Shown here piece by piece: positions 53,208-62,675 of a DNA stretch of 64,000 nucleotides. The notes beneath the pieces are model-generated. The model had not been told where the DNA came from. It made no database searches and saw only the letters and a list, made by a program, of their open reading frames with translations. The DNA comes from Hymenobacter metallilatus (lineage in GTDB: Bacteria; Bacteroidota; Bacteroidia; Cytophagales; Hymenobacteraceae). Position numbers and translations under genes: made by a program. The stretch's first letter is position 1, and each line of letters starts with the position of its first letter. The stretch covers positions 1 through 64,000 of the forward strand of contig NZ_RWIS01000006.1 in the NCBI RefSeq assembly GCF_003944705.1, in the 5' to 3' direction.

Positions 53208-56200
53208 TCAGGCGTGAGCGGTTTCCAAGGTTTCAATAGGCTCAGCGAGCTGCTGGCGCTTCTCCTTCGATTTATCCCGACGCGAAAACAGCACGTAGAG
53301 GCCCGGAATCAGGATGACGCCGAACAGGGTACCGATGAACATGCCGCCTGCCGCCGCGGTGCCGATGGAGCGGTTGCCCAGGGCACCGGCCCCGGTGGCA
53401 ATGGTCAGCGGAATCAGACCGGCAATGAAGGCGAAGCTGGTCATCAGGATGGGGCGCAGGCGGGAATAGCCGCCCTGCACGGCCGCTTCCTGCGCCGACA
53501 GGCCTTCCTTGCGCTTGAGCACCGCAAACTCGATGATGAGAATGGCGTTCTTGCCCAGCAGACCAATGAGCATCACCAGCGAAACCTGGGCGTAGATGTT
53601 GTTTTCCAGGCCCAGCAGCTTCAGAAACAGGAAGGCCCCGAAGATGCCGGTGGGCAAACTCAGCAGTACCGGCAGCGGCAGCAAAAAGCTCTCGTACTGG
53701 GCCGCCAGCAGCAGGTACACGAACAAAAGCACCACCGCAAACACGTAGAGGGCCTGGTCGCCGCTCAGGATTTGCTCCCGGGTCATGCCGCTCCACTCGT
53801 AGCTGTAGCCCCGGGGCAGCTCCTTGGCGGCCACTTCCTCAATGGTCTTGATTACGTCGCCGGAGCTGAAGCCAGGAGCCGCGTCGCCGTTGAGCATGGC
53901 CGAGGTGTACATGTTGTAGCGGGTGAGCTGCTCGGGGCCGTACACCCGCTCCAGGCGCACGAAGCTGGAGTAGGGCACCATCTCATTCCGGTCGTTTTTC
54001 ACATACATCTTCAGCACGTCCTCGGGGCTGGTGCGGTAGCCGGGGGCGGCCTGCACCATCACCTTGTACATCTGCCCGAAGCGGATGAAGTTGGAGGCGT
54101 AGAACGAGCCCATCAGCGTCTGCAGGGTGCTCATGGCCTTATCCACCGTCACGCCCTTCTTGGCGGCCTGGTCCTGGTCTACGTGAATGAGGTACTGGGG
54201 GAAGCTGGCATCGAAGCCGGTGAAAGCCCCGCCCACGGCCGGGGTGTTGGTGAGGGCGGTGATAAACTTATCGGCCACCCGGGCAGTGGCGGGCAGGTCG
54301 CCGCGGCCGGTTTTGTCCAAGAGCCGCAGCTCGAAGCCGCTGGAGTTGCCGAAGCCGGGCACCGTGGGCGGGGGGAAGAACTGGATGTCGGCGTCGTGTA
54401 TATGCTTGGTTTGCTCGTTGAGCTGGGCAATCAGGTCGGTTACCGATTCCTTCCGGTCGTCCCAGGTTTTCAGGTTGATCATACCCATGCCGTAGCTGGC
54501 CCCGGCCACCTCGTTCATGAGGCTGTAGCCGGCCAGCGTCGACACGGATTCCACCGGGCCCAGCCTGGCGGCCACTTTCTGAATTTCGTCGAGCACTTTT
54601 TCGGTGCGCTCCACGGTGGCCCCGGGCGGGGTGGTCACGTTCACGTACACCATGCCCTGGTCTTCGGTGGGGATAAAGCCGCTGGGCAGCACGGAGTTCA
54701 CGCCCCAGGTGGCCAGGCAGAACCCGACGAGCAGGCCAATGGTAATGAGGCGGCGACTGGCCACGGTGCGCACCAGCCACTGGTAGCGGGTGGCCAGGGC
54801 CTCGTAGCGGCGGTTGAAGCCGGCAAAGAACCGGTCCAGCAGCCCCGGCTTCTTGCCTTCTTGGTGCGCTACGGGCTTGAGCATCAGCGCGCACAACGCT
54901 GGCGTCAGGGTCAGGGCATTTACGCCCGAAATGACGATGGAAATAGCCAGCGTAAGCGAAAACTGCCGGTAGAACACGCCCACGGGCCCGTCCATAAACG
55001 ACACCGGCACAAACACCGCCGACATCACCAGGGTAATGGCCACAATGGCGCCCCCAATTTCCGACATGGCTTCCAGGGTGGCATCCATGGCCGAGAGGTG
55101 CTTTTCGTGCATTTTGGCGTGCACAGCTTCCACCACCACAATGGCGTTATCCACCACAATGCCAATGGCCAGCACCAGCGCAAACAGCGTGAGCAGGTTG
55201 ATGCTGAAGCCCAGTAGCTGCATGAAAAACAGCGTGCCCACCAGCGCCACCGGCACCGCCAGGGCCGGAATGAGGGTGGAGCGCCAGTCCTGCAAAAACA
55301 GGTACACCACCACGAACACCAGCAAAAACGCCTCAACCAGGGTGCGCAGCACTTCGTGAATGGAGGCGTCGAGGAAGCGCGACACGTCGTAGGCCACGTT
55401 GTAGGTCATGCCGGGCGGGAAGGACGTCTGCTTCAGCTCGGCCATGCGCTGCTTTACCTGCTTAATCACGTCGGAGGCGTTGGAGCCGGGGCGCTGCTTG
55501 AGCATGATGGCCGCTGAGGGCCGGCCGTCAATCTTGGATACCATGCCGTAGCTGAGCACGTCGAACTTCACCTGGGCCACGTCCCGGAGGCGCAGCACCG
55601 AGCCGTCGGGGTTGGCCCGCAGCACAATGTTCTCGTACTGCTTGGGCTCGAAGAGCTTGCCGGTGTAGCGCAGCACATACTGCAGCATCTGGGCATCCTG
55701 GCCTGAGCTTTCCCCCGATTTACCGGGCGCGGCCTCCACGTTCTGGGCCCGGATGGCCTCCACCACTTCCTCGGCCGACACGTTGTAGGCCACCATGCGG
55801 TCGGGCTGCAGCCACACGCGCATGGAGTACTCGCGCTGGCCCATAATTTCGGCAAAGCCCACGCCATCAATGCGTTTGAGCTCCTGCAGCACGTTAATGT
55901 CGGCGAAGTTGTAGATGAACTTCTCGCTCACCTTGGGGTCTTCGCTCATCACGTTGAGGTAGAGCAGCATGCTGTTCACCTCCTTCTCGGTGCTCACCCC
56001 GGCCCTAATTACCTCTTCCGGCAGCTCGTCGATGATGGTCTGCACCCGGTTCTGCACGTTCACGGCGGCCAGGTCGGGGTCGGTGCCCACCTGAAAAAAC
56101 ACGGTTATCACCGTCAGCCCGCTGTTGCTGCTCACCGACGACATGTAGGTCATGCCCGGCACCCCGTTGATGGCCCGCTCCAGCGGCGTAGCCACGGCTT

Positions 56201-56375
56201 TGGCGCACACCTCGGCATTGGCCCCGGTGTAGCGGGCCGTTACCGTCACGGAGGGCGGCACGATGTCGGGGAACTGGGTGATGGGCAGTGAGAACAGCGC
56301 CAGCCCGCCCAGAAACGTGATAAACAGGGAAATCACCAGCGAGAGCACCGGCCGGCGAATGAAGAGTGCAAGCAT
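53208..56375 (-). CDS. RND efflux transporter, HAE1/AcrB-type inner membrane pump
   Basis: 1055 residues, full length. N-terminal start MLALFIRRPVLSLVISLFI, pore-docking and porter domains, and 12 membrane helices. The transmembrane-4 motif reads LAIGIVVDNAIVVVE (Asp409-Asn410), where AcrB has Asp-Asp. The helix-10 lysine is kept (Lys942 in IGLLGKNAIL). It exports drugs or other small molecules with proton influx. It sits between the adaptor and the outer membrane gene in the order adaptor, pump, channel. Confidence 0.96.
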   Translation of the reverse strand: MLALFIRRPVLSLVISLFITFLGGLALFSLPITQFPDIVPPSVTVTARYTGANAEVCAKAVATPLERAINGVPGMTYMSSVSSNSGLTVITVFFQVGTDPDLAAVNVQNRVQTIIDELPEEVIRAGVSTEKEVNSMLLYLNVMSEDPKVSEKFIYNFADINVLQELKRIDGVGFAEIMGQREYSMRVWLQPDRMVAYNVSAEEVVEAIRAQNVEAAPGKSGESSGQDAQMLQYVLRYTGKLFEPKQYENIVLRANPDGSVLRLRDVAQVKFDVLSYGMVSKIDGRPSAAIMLKQRPGSNASDVIKQVKQRMAELKQTSFPPGMTYNVAYDVSRFLDASIHEVLRTLVEAFLLVFVVVYLFLQDWRSTLIPALAVPVALVGTLFFMQLLGFSINLLTLFALVLAIGIVVDNAIVVVEAVHAKMHEKHLSAMDATLEAMSEIGGAIVAITLVMSAVFVPVSFMDGPVGVFYRQFSLTLAISIVISGVNALTLTPALCALMLKPVAHQEGKKPGLLDRFFAGFNRRYEALATRYQWLVRTVASRRLITIGLLVGFCLATWGVNSVLPSGFIPTEDQGMVYVNVTTPPGATVERTEKVLDEIQKVAARLGPVESVSTLAGYSLMNEVAGASYGMGMINLKTWDDRKESVTDLIAQLNEQTKHIHDADIQFFPPPTVPGFGNSSGFELRLLDKTGRGDLPATARVADKFITALTNTPAVGGAFTGFDASFPQYLIHVDQDQAAKKGVTVDKAMSTLQTLMGSFYASNFIRFGQMYKVMVQAAPGYRTSPEDVLKMYVKNDRNEMVPYSSFVRLERVYGPEQLTRYNMYTSAMLNGDAAPGFSSGDVIKTIEEVAAKELPRGYSYEWSGMTREQILSGDQALYVFAVVLLFVYLLLAAQYESFLLPLPVLLSLPTGIFGAFLFLKLLGLENNIYAQVSLVMLIGLLGKNAILIIEFAVLKRKEGLSAQEAAVQGGYSRLRPILMTSFAFIAGLIPLTIATGAGALGNRSIGTAAAGGMFIGTLFGVILIPGLYVLFSRRDKSKEKRQQLAEPIETLETAHA

Positions 56376-56437
56376 AGGGTGTGGGGTATCGGGGGAGGGT
56401 GAACCATAGGGAGCGGGAAAGAACTAAGATTAGAGCT

Positions 56438-56620
56438 AGTTCCCCTCCTTGGAAAATTCCGCGCATCAAGCGGCATGGGCTAGGGGTGGTTGACGGGCGT
56501 CAGTGTTTTAGGGCCAGCATCGTACTTCCCAGCCCCTCAACCGGGAGTAAAATCCAGCGCCAGTCCCTACGTCAACGCTCCGGTCAACCACCCCTAACCC
56601 CTCCACAGAGGAGGGGAACT
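56438..56620. repeat. Imperfect palindrome (TTCCCCTCC/GGAGGGGAA type)
   Basis: Left arm elements AGTTCCCCTCC (from 56438) and TAGGGGTGGTTGAC (56481-56494) face their complements GTCAACCACCCCTA (from 56583) and GGAGGGGAACT (to 56620). A gap of about 90 bases separates them. It lies between the adaptor and pump genes. Confidence 0.7.
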
Positions 56621-56657
56621 GGTTTTTAGTCCTCTAGCTTTAGACTTGTTACCAACC

Positions 56658-57806
56658 CTACCGGGCTTCCGCAATCAGCTTGCTCATCGCCACGGGCTGG
56701 GGCCGGATGGTAGCCCCGTCGCGCAGGTCCTGCACCCCTTCGTACACGATGTTGTCGCCGCTTTTGAGGCCGGTTTTCACCACGTAGAAGTCGGAGAGGC
56801 GGGTTCGGGGCTGGAAAGCATGCTGCTTCACCCGGCCCTGCTGGTCCACCAGAAACACGTAGTTTTTGTCCTGAATCTCAAACACCGACTTCTGGGGTAC
56901 CAGCACGGCGTCCTCCACGGTATTGCTCAGGCGCACCTTGCCGCTGGCTCCGTGGCGCAGCAGCTGCTGGGGGTTATCGAAGCGGGCCCGGAAAGCAATG
57001 GAGCCGGTGCTGGCCTGAAACTGGCTTTCCACGGTTTCTACCCGACCCCGCACCGGGTACACGGAGCCGTCGGCCAGCAGCAGCTGGGCCACGTTGGTGC
57101 GCCGGCTTGAGTCCCGCCGGCTTTTCTTCACGTATTCCAGGTACTCGGCCTCCGACACGTTGAAGTAGGCAAACATTTCGTCAATGTCGGACACGGTGGT
57201 GAGCAGGGTGCCATCCTCAATAACGCTGCCTTTTTTCAGCGGAATCCGGTTGATGACGCCATCGAAAGGGGCCCGTACCAGGGTGTAGGAAAGGTGCAGG
57301 GCGGCGTTGGCAGCCGTGGAGCGGGCCTGCTGAACGTCGGCTTCGGCGGCGTGGTATTTGGCCTGGGCTACTTCCAGCTCGGTTTTCGAAATGATGTTTT
57401 TGTCGGTGAGCAGCTGCACGCGCTCCAGCTCCAGCCGGGCCACCCGGGCGGCGGCCTGGGCGCTGCTGAGGGCCGCCTGCGCCCGGCTCAGCCGGCTTTT
57501 GTACTCTGCATCGTTGATGCGGAACAAAGGCTGCCCCTTGCGCACGGCTTGTCCTTCATCCACGTACATCTGCTCCAGAAATCCCTCCAGCCGGGCCCGG
57601 ATTTCCACGTTCTGCACCGCCTGAATATCGGCCACGTAGTCGTGGGTCAGCATGGTGTCGCGGGCCGTGAGCTGGGTAGTGGGCAGAGCGGGGGGCGCTT
57701 CAGCTTTGGGTGGTTCGGCCTGGGAGTTGGCCCCGCACCCCGCCAGTACGGCCGAGGCCAGCGGCAGCAGGAGCCAGCGAAAGGATTTCAGCATAGGAGA
57801 AGGCAT
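56658..57806 (-). CDS. RND efflux periplasmic adaptor (AcrA/MFP)
   Basis: 382 residues from MPSPMLKSFRWLLLPLASAV (an ATG at 57794 is an alternative). A lipobox (SAVLAGCGANS) anchors it. The barrel-sandwich/lipoyl parts flank a helical hairpin: NVEIRARLEGFLEQMYVDEG, then ALSSAQAAARVARLELERVQ, then FDGVINRIPLKKGSVIEDGT. It links the inner and outer components of the RND pump. It is the first gene of the efflux operon. Confidence 0.95.
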   Translation of the reverse strand: MPSPMLKSFRWLLLPLASAVLAGCGANSQAEPPKAEAPPALPTTQLTARDTMLTHDYVADIQAVQNVEIRARLEGFLEQMYVDEGQAVRKGQPLFRINDAEYKSRLSRAQAALSSAQAAARVARLELERVQLLTDKNIISKTELEVAQAKYHAAEADVQQARSTAANAALHLSYTLVRAPFDGVINRIPLKKGSVIEDGTLLTTVSDIDEMFAYFNVSEAEYLEYVKKSRRDSSRRTNVAQLLLADGSVYPVRGRVETVESQFQASTGSIAFRARFDNPQQLLRHGASGKVRLSNTVEDAVLVPQKSVFEIQDKNYVFLVDQQGRVKQHAFQPRTRLSDFYVVKTGLKSGDNIVYEGVQDLRDGATIRPQPVAMSKLIAEAR

Positions 57807-57914
57807 AGGAATCAGGCGAAGAAGTTGACCGGAACGGGTTCGGGACAAAGCTCCGGCCGGAACATTAAAATGAGGTGAGAGGGAGATTAAATGTTGTTAA
57901 AAGCTCCCGGCGCC

Positions 57915-58241
57915 TTACACGAAGGCCGTGCGGCAGGCGTCCTCGCCCCGGCGGCAGGCCTCGGTACAGGCCCGGTGCTGGGCCGTGTCGAACTGCGTGC
58001 ACTCGTTGGCGCAGTCGCGGCACAGCTCGGCGCACTCGCGCAGAAGGTGGGGGCTGTGCTCGGCCTCCCGGGCGACGAAAGTGGCGGCCAGGCGGCACAA
58101 ATCGGCGCAGTCGCGGCTGAGGCGGAAGCTGCGCAGGTGGTAGGCAGCAGGCGAGTCCTGCAAGCCCAGGGCGGCGCACTGGTCGCAGGCGGCGGCGCAC
58201 ATGGCTAAAGCGTTGAGAACGTGTTGTTGGCGGGGTAACAT
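57915..58241 (-). CDS. Cys-rich four-helix-bundle copper-binding protein
   Basis: 108 residues with 12 cysteines in short repeats (CAAACDQC, CADLC, ECAELCRDCANEC, ACTEAC, ACRTAF). This matches the copper-storage four-helix bundle family (Csp-like, DUF326), where thiols lining the bundle bind many Cu(I) ions. It is probably cytosolic, as no signal peptide is seen. Its place between efflux genes and a two-component system suggests a metal link, though the pump is HAE1-type. Confidence 0.9.
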   Translation of the reverse strand: MLPRQQHVLNALAMCAAACDQCAALGLQDSPAAYHLRSFRLSRDCADLCRLAATFVAREAEHSPHLLRECAELCRDCANECTQFDTAQHRACTEACRRGEDACRTAFV

Positions 58242-58288
58242 GAGGAGAAATGGAGAAATACAAAAAGCCTCCTCGGGGGTGAGGCGGC

Positions 58289-58546
58289 TCAGGGAGTAGC
58301 AGGAAAAGAGGAAGCAAGCGAATCGGCGGGGAGGGAGTGGCCCGCCTGGCAGGCCGCCAGGGCCCGGCGCGTTTGCACCAGCTCAGCCGTGGCCGCCGAT
58401 TCCAGCAGGGGCTCATCTGAAGCAGGCCAGGCCGGAGCCCGGCACAGCAGGTACAGGTTGAGCCCCGTGGACAGCAGCAGGGTAGCCAGCAGCAGCCCCA
58501 GCAGCAGCCCCCGCGAGTCGGGCCAGGTGGTCGGTTCGCTTCTCAT
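58289..58546 (-). CDS. Small single-span membrane protein
   Basis: 85 residues. One membrane helix (LLLGLLLATLLLSTGLNLYL) is followed by a soluble tail with AELVQTRRALAACQAGHSLP. It lies just upstream of the copper protein on the same strand, 47 bases away. No family recognised. It could be part of the copper response. Confidence 0.55.
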   Translation of the reverse strand: MRSEPTTWPDSRGLLLGLLLATLLLSTGLNLYLLCRAPAWPASDEPLLESAATAELVQTRRALAACQAGHSLPADSLASSFPATP

Positions 58547-58728
58547 TCCCGCAAACCTCGCCCCACCACATTAAAACGGTATGAGAGATATATTAGAAGA
58601 AATTAAATGGGCGAGCGTCCAGGCCCGGCCAGGCATAAGCTGTTTAGTATAAGCTATATACTGCCTCAGATGATATGGCCACCTCCGGCCACGCCCGGAA
58701 TTTCGTGCCGAAGAGCAGCGGGCCCTCG

Positions 58729-60099
58729 TTAGCCTACTGCCGGCAGCTCCACGGTGGCGGTGGTGCCCCGGCCGGGCTGGGAGTTCAGGCGGATGTCGCC
58801 GCCGTGAACCTGCACAATTTTGCGCGTCATGGGCAGACCGATGCCGTAGCCGGGGGCCGTAGTGGCCGATCCGGCCCGGTACAGGGGCTCGTAGATACGG
58901 GCCAGCTCGTGGGAAGCCATGCCAATACCCTGGTCTACCACCTGCACGCGAATGGTATCGGGGGTGGGGTAGTCGAGGCGGGCCTGCACGGGGCCGGAGG
59001 AGTATTTGCACGCGTTGTCGAGCAGGTTAAGCAGGGCCGTGGTAAGTAGCTGCTCGTTGCCCCGCACCATAAACAGGTTATCGGCGGCGGCGGGTAGCTT
59101 GCCGAACTCCTGGCGCAGCTCCCGGCCGGGGTGGCGGTGCTGGCAGGCTGCCAGGGCCTGGGTCAGGCATTCATCCAGGCGCAGGGGCTGCTGGCGCAAC
59201 GAGGGGTCGGTTACTTTTGCCAGGCTCAGCAGCCCATTGGTCAGCTCAATCAGCTTCTTGATTTCCTCTACCGCCGAGCTGATGCTGTGCTTGGCCTCGG
59301 CCAGCGTGGTATCGTAGGCATAAGCGGTTTCCAGGGTGCCCAGCACCGAGGCCAGCGGGGTGCGCAGCTCATGGCTGGCGTTGCTGAGAAAGCTCTTCTG
59401 CGACTCAAACGCCTGCTCCACGCCGCCCAGCATGTGGTTGAAAGTGCGGGCCAGCTGGGCAATTTCGTCGGTACCGTTGCCCTCATCTACCCGGGTGCTG
59501 AGCCGGGAAGCCGTGATGCGCTCCACCTGCCGGATAACGCGCGAAATCGGTTTCAGCGACTCATCGGCGAAGTACCAGCCCGCCAGAATAATCAGCACCA
59601 GCGCCCCCAGGTTAGCGGCCAGCAGAATCAGTCCCAGCTTTTGCAGCTGGCCAAGGCCAAAATCGTCGTGGCCGGCCGCAAACAGCCAATAGGGCTGCCC
59701 CTGGTACTGGTACCGCATGCCCACCACTTCCAGCGGCCCATCGGCAAACCGGACCAGCTGGCCCGGCTGAATCTTGGGTAAGTACTGGGAGTTTAGCCGC
59801 TGGCTGAGGTTATCGGCACTGGTGTAGAGCAGGTGCTGGCCCGGGCCATAAATGCTGATCTGCTCCTGCGGAATGGTAAACAGGTCGCGGCGGTGCAGCT
59901 GGCGCAGCAGGCTCTCATCAACCCGGCCCCCCCGGCGCACCAGCAGCCGGGTAGTCATGGTGGCTTTGGTGGTCAGGCGGGTTACGAACCGCTGCTCCCG
60001 GGTAGTAGCCTGAAAGTAGTACAGAAACGCCGAAAAGCACAGCTGAATCCCCACCACCAGCAGCGTAAAGCGCAGAATCAGCTTGTTGCGAATGAGCAC
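58729..60099 (-). CDS. Membrane sensor histidine kinase
   Basis: 456 residues. One N-terminal helix (LILRFTLLVVGIQLCFSAFL) and a second near residue 165 (LILLAANLGALVLIILAGWY) enclose a periplasmic sensor. A HAMP region follows, then the phosphorylated His243 (NASHELRTPLASVLG), the ATP-binding N box (LLDNACKYS) and G boxes (GIGMASHELA, GYGIGLPMT). It probably phosphorylates the regulator encoded next on the same strand. The trigger may be copper or another cation, judging by the nearby Cys-rich protein. Confidence 0.93.
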   Translation of the reverse strand: MLIRNKLILRFTLLVVGIQLCFSAFLYYFQATTREQRFVTRLTTKATMTTRLLVRRGGRVDESLLRQLHRRDLFTIPQEQISIYGPGQHLLYTSADNLSQRLNSQYLPKIQPGQLVRFADGPLEVVGMRYQYQGQPYWLFAAGHDDFGLGQLQKLGLILLAANLGALVLIILAGWYFADESLKPISRVIRQVERITASRLSTRVDEGNGTDEIAQLARTFNHMLGGVEQAFESQKSFLSNASHELRTPLASVLGTLETAYAYDTTLAEAKHSISSAVEEIKKLIELTNGLLSLAKVTDPSLRQQPLRLDECLTQALAACQHRHPGRELRQEFGKLPAAADNLFMVRGNEQLLTTALLNLLDNACKYSSGPVQARLDYPTPDTIRVQVVDQGIGMASHELARIYEPLYRAGSATTAPGYGIGLPMTRKIVQVHGGDIRLNSQPGRGTTATVELPAVG

Positions 60100-60197
60100 G
60101 GGGCAGGTGGTGAGGTGGTGAAGGGAAGTAGGTGTCCGTCATCCTAAGCAGCGCGCAGGACCTTACCGCGTTAGGCTGTGTGGACAGAAAAGGGAAA

Positions 60198-60293
60198 GAA
60201 CGTCATGCTGAGCTTGCCGAAGCATCTCTACCGCTTCGTTGGATTACTGTTGCAACGAAGCGGTAGAGATGCTTCGGCAAGCTCAGCATGACG
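60198..60293. repeat. Palindromic repeat between the kinase and regulator genes
   Basis: Arms 60198-60240 and 60254-60293 match the 38506-38604 family (GAACGTCATGCTGAGCTTGC) with a 13-base loop. A half copy of a related type (GTCATCCTAAGCAGCGCGCA) lies at 60137-60164. Confidence 0.85.
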
Positions 60294-60344
60294 GTTGTAT
60301 ACGCTACCGGGCACAACTTCACCATTTCACAACTTCACCCTTGC

Positions 60345-61022
60345 CTAGCCTTCCCGCAGCACGTAGCCCATGCCCACCACGGTATGAATCAGCTTAACGG
60401 GGTAGCCTTTATCGAGCTTTTTGCGCAGGTAGCTCACGTACACGTCGATGACGTTGGTGTTGGTGTCAAAATTCAGCTCCCACACCTTCTCGGCAATATC
60501 TACCCGGGAAATAACTTTGCCCCGATTCAGCAGCAGGTACTCCAGCAGGGCATATTCCTTGGTGGTCAGGTCGATGCGCTGCCCGGCCCGGCTGACGGTC
60601 TTGGCGTCGAGGTTCAGCTCCAGGTCGGCAATGCGCAGGGCCGGTGTTACGGTGGCGGCTTCCGTGTGGCGGCGCGTGAGTACCCGGGCCCGCAGCAGCA
60701 GCTCTTTAAACTCGAAGGGCTTCACCAGGTAGTCGTCGGTGCCGGCCTCAAAGCCGGTTACTTTATCCTCAAGACTATCGAGGGCGGTAAGGAGCAGCAC
60801 GGGCACGTGGGCATCCTGGCGGCGCACCAGCCGGCACAGCTCGAAGCCGTTCACGTAGGGCAGGTTCACGTCCAGAATCACCAGATCATAGCGGTTTTGC
60901 TGAATCAGGGACTGGCCTATGCGGCCATCGTAGGCTATATCAATCTCATAACCCTCGTTTTCGAACCCTTTTTTCACGAAAGACGCCAGCTTCGGCTCGT
61001 CTTCCACCAGGAGTATTTTCAT
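60345..61022 (-). CDS. OmpR-family response regulator
   Basis: 225 residues from MKILLVEDEPKLASFVKKGF. The receiver domain has the phospho-acceptor Asp51 (DLVILDVNLPYVNG) and acidic pair in VEDE. The winged-helix output part includes LTTKEYALLEYLLLNRGKVI and VIDVYVSYLRKKLDKGY, matching OmpR/PhoB type. It is partner to the histidine kinase at 58729-60099; the two are separated by a palindrome. Similar to CusR or related metal regulators, but this is not certain. A start further upstream (61058) is less likely. Confidence 0.93.
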   Translation of the reverse strand: MKILLVEDEPKLASFVKKGFENEGYEIDIAYDGRIGQSLIQQNRYDLVILDVNLPYVNGFELCRLVRRQDAHVPVLLLTALDSLEDKVTGFEAGTDDYLVKPFEFKELLLRARVLTRRHTEAATVTPALRIADLELNLDAKTVSRAGQRIDLTTKEYALLEYLLLNRGKVISRVDIAEKVWELNFDTNTNVIDVYVSYLRKKLDKGYPVKLIHTVVGMGYVLREG

Positions 61023-61159
61023 GCGGGCGGTAAAGTAATGCAGGTAGCCTATACGCACCCGCCGCCGACCCGGCCGAAAGCTTCTGCAACTACCATAAGC
61101 ACGGGCTTCGGCCCCAACGGCCCTCCTGCGGGCAGACCGCCGCTTACGCCCGCTTCGGC

Positions 61160-62272
61160 CTATACCTGCAGCTTTGCGCCCTGAATGGCCGCCGCCATCA
61201 GCCCCGGAAACTGGCCGGGGGTGCAGGCAAAGGAAGGAATATCGAGGGCCGCCAGCTGCTCGGCCACGCGCCGGTCGAAGCTGGGGGCCCCGTCGTCGGC
61301 GAGGGCCAGCAGGGCCACCACCGTGACGCCGGCGGCGCGCAGGGCGGCGGCTTTTTTGAGCATCTGCTGCTCGTTGCCGCCCTCGTACAAGTCGCTGATG
61401 AGCACCAGAATGGTATCGGTGGGACGGGTAATGAGCTGCTGGCAGTAGCCCAGGGCCAGGTTGATGTCGGTGCCGCCGCCCAGCTGCACCCCAAACAGCA
61501 AATCCACCGGGTCCTGCAAGTCTTCCGAGAGGTTCACCACGCTGGTGTCAAACACCACCATGTGCGTTTTTATGGCCTTAATGGAGGCCAGCACCGCCCC
61601 GAACACGCCCGCATACACCACCGAGGAGGCCATGGACCCGCTCTGGTCCACGCACAGCACAATTTCCTTGAGCGCCTGCCCGCGCCGCCCGAAGCCCACC
61701 AGCCGCTCGGGCACAATGGTGCGCTGCTCGGGCTGGTAGTGCTTAAGGTTGGCCCGGATGGTGGCGGCCCAATCAATTTCCCGGTAGCGGGGGCGGGGGT
61801 TGCGCACGGCCCGGCTCAGGGCGCCCTGCACGGCCTGCCGCAGCGGGTTTGAGAGTTTCTGCTCCAGCTCCTTCACCACTTTGCCTACCACCTCCCGGGC
61901 CGTGTGCTTCACCTTCTGGGGCATCACCCGGCTCAAGGCCATGAGCGTGCCCACCAGCTGCACATCGGCCTGCACCGTGCGCAGAATCTCGGGCTCCAGC
62001 AGCAGCTGGTGCAGCCCCAGGCGGTCCATGGCGTCGCGCTGCATGACGGCCACCACATCGGTGGGGAAGTAGGTGCGGATGTCGCCCAGCCAGCGGCTCA
62101 CGCGCGGCGCGGAGCCGCCCAGCCCCGCCTTGCGCTCCGACTGGTCGTAGAGCGAGGTCAGCACGTCGTCCATGCCTTTGTAGTCGGCATCGAAGGCAAT
62201 CTGGTGCTGGGCGTCGGCTTTGGAGCCGAGCACCAGTTTCCAGCGGGTGGCGTTGTCGGTGGCAGGTTTCAT
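61160..62272 (-). CDS. VWA-domain protein, CoxE-like
   Basis: 370 residues. An N-terminal helical part precedes a VWA domain with the MIDAS motif CVDQSGSMASSVVYA (Asp209) and the later LGGGTDINLAL (Thr) and LISDLYEG (Asp). Such proteins work with MoxR-type AAA ATPases to remodel target proteins. In related genomes a VWA gene sits with a MoxR gene and DUF5682. Here it ends the operon with an Imm51-like gene just upstream (11-base gap). The MoxR gene is probably beyond the window. Confidence 0.88.
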   Translation of the reverse strand: MKPATDNATRWKLVLGSKADAQHQIAFDADYKGMDDVLTSLYDQSERKAGLGGSAPRVSRWLGDIRTYFPTDVVAVMQRDAMDRLGLHQLLLEPEILRTVQADVQLVGTLMALSRVMPQKVKHTAREVVGKVVKELEQKLSNPLRQAVQGALSRAVRNPRPRYREIDWAATIRANLKHYQPEQRTIVPERLVGFGRRGQALKEIVLCVDQSGSMASSVVYAGVFGAVLASIKAIKTHMVVFDTSVVNLSEDLQDPVDLLFGVQLGGGTDINLALGYCQQLITRPTDTILVLISDLYEGGNEQQMLKKAAALRAAGVTVVALLALADDGAPSFDRRVAEQLAALDIPSFACTPGQFPGLMAAAIQGAKLQV

Positions 62273-62283
62273 AGGGCAGATGG

Positions 62284-62643
62284 TTACTCGAAAAAATCCC
62301 CCGGGTCGGCCTGGCTGAGGTACTTATTGAGGCTGCCCAGGTCGCCGAAGATGGGATGGATAAGGGCCAGGAACTGCTCGGTGGCGGCGGGGCCGTCGGT
62401 GAAGGCCAGGAAGATGTCGCCCTGGCCGGCCAACTCCACGTGGTCGAGCAGGGCCGGGGCGTGCTCTTCCAGGATGGTTTCGATGTGCTCGGCCCAACTG
62501 GCCCCATTGCCGCTGAAGCCGTACTTCTCAAACACGTTGTAGTAGTCCTCCAGGTGAGTGAGGTTCACCAGGATGCGCTCCTGGCGGCCGGGCTCGGCCT
62601 TGTCGGCTAAATCAGCCACCTGGAAAGGGAAAGTAGTAGGCAT
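62284..62643 (-). CDS. Imm51-like small protein
   Basis: 119 residues from MPTTFPFQVADLADKAEPGR. NVFEKYGFSGNGASWAEHIE, the DHVELAGQGDIFLAFTDGPA segment and FLALIHPIFGDLGSLNKYLS resemble the Imm51 family, which includes immunity proteins of polymorphic toxin systems. The match is from memory and no toxin is nearby. It lies between VWA and 2H phosphoesterase genes and could be an accessory of the VWA system instead. An upstream ATG at 62670 is less likely. Confidence 0.6.
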   Translation of the reverse strand: MPTTFPFQVADLADKAEPGRQERILVNLTHLEDYYNVFEKYGFSGNGASWAEHIETILEEHAPALLDHVELAGQGDIFLAFTDGPAATEQFLALIHPIFGDLGSLNKYLSQADPGDFFE

Positions 62644-62675
62644 AGGCAAAAGAAAGGAATGCGGCAGCAAGGTAG

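Noticed and set aside
62284..62643. Classical toxin-immunity pair
   Set aside because: An Imm51-like gene is present, but I found no adjacent toxin gene with a secretion or repeat domain; the pair may not be of the polymorphic toxin type.
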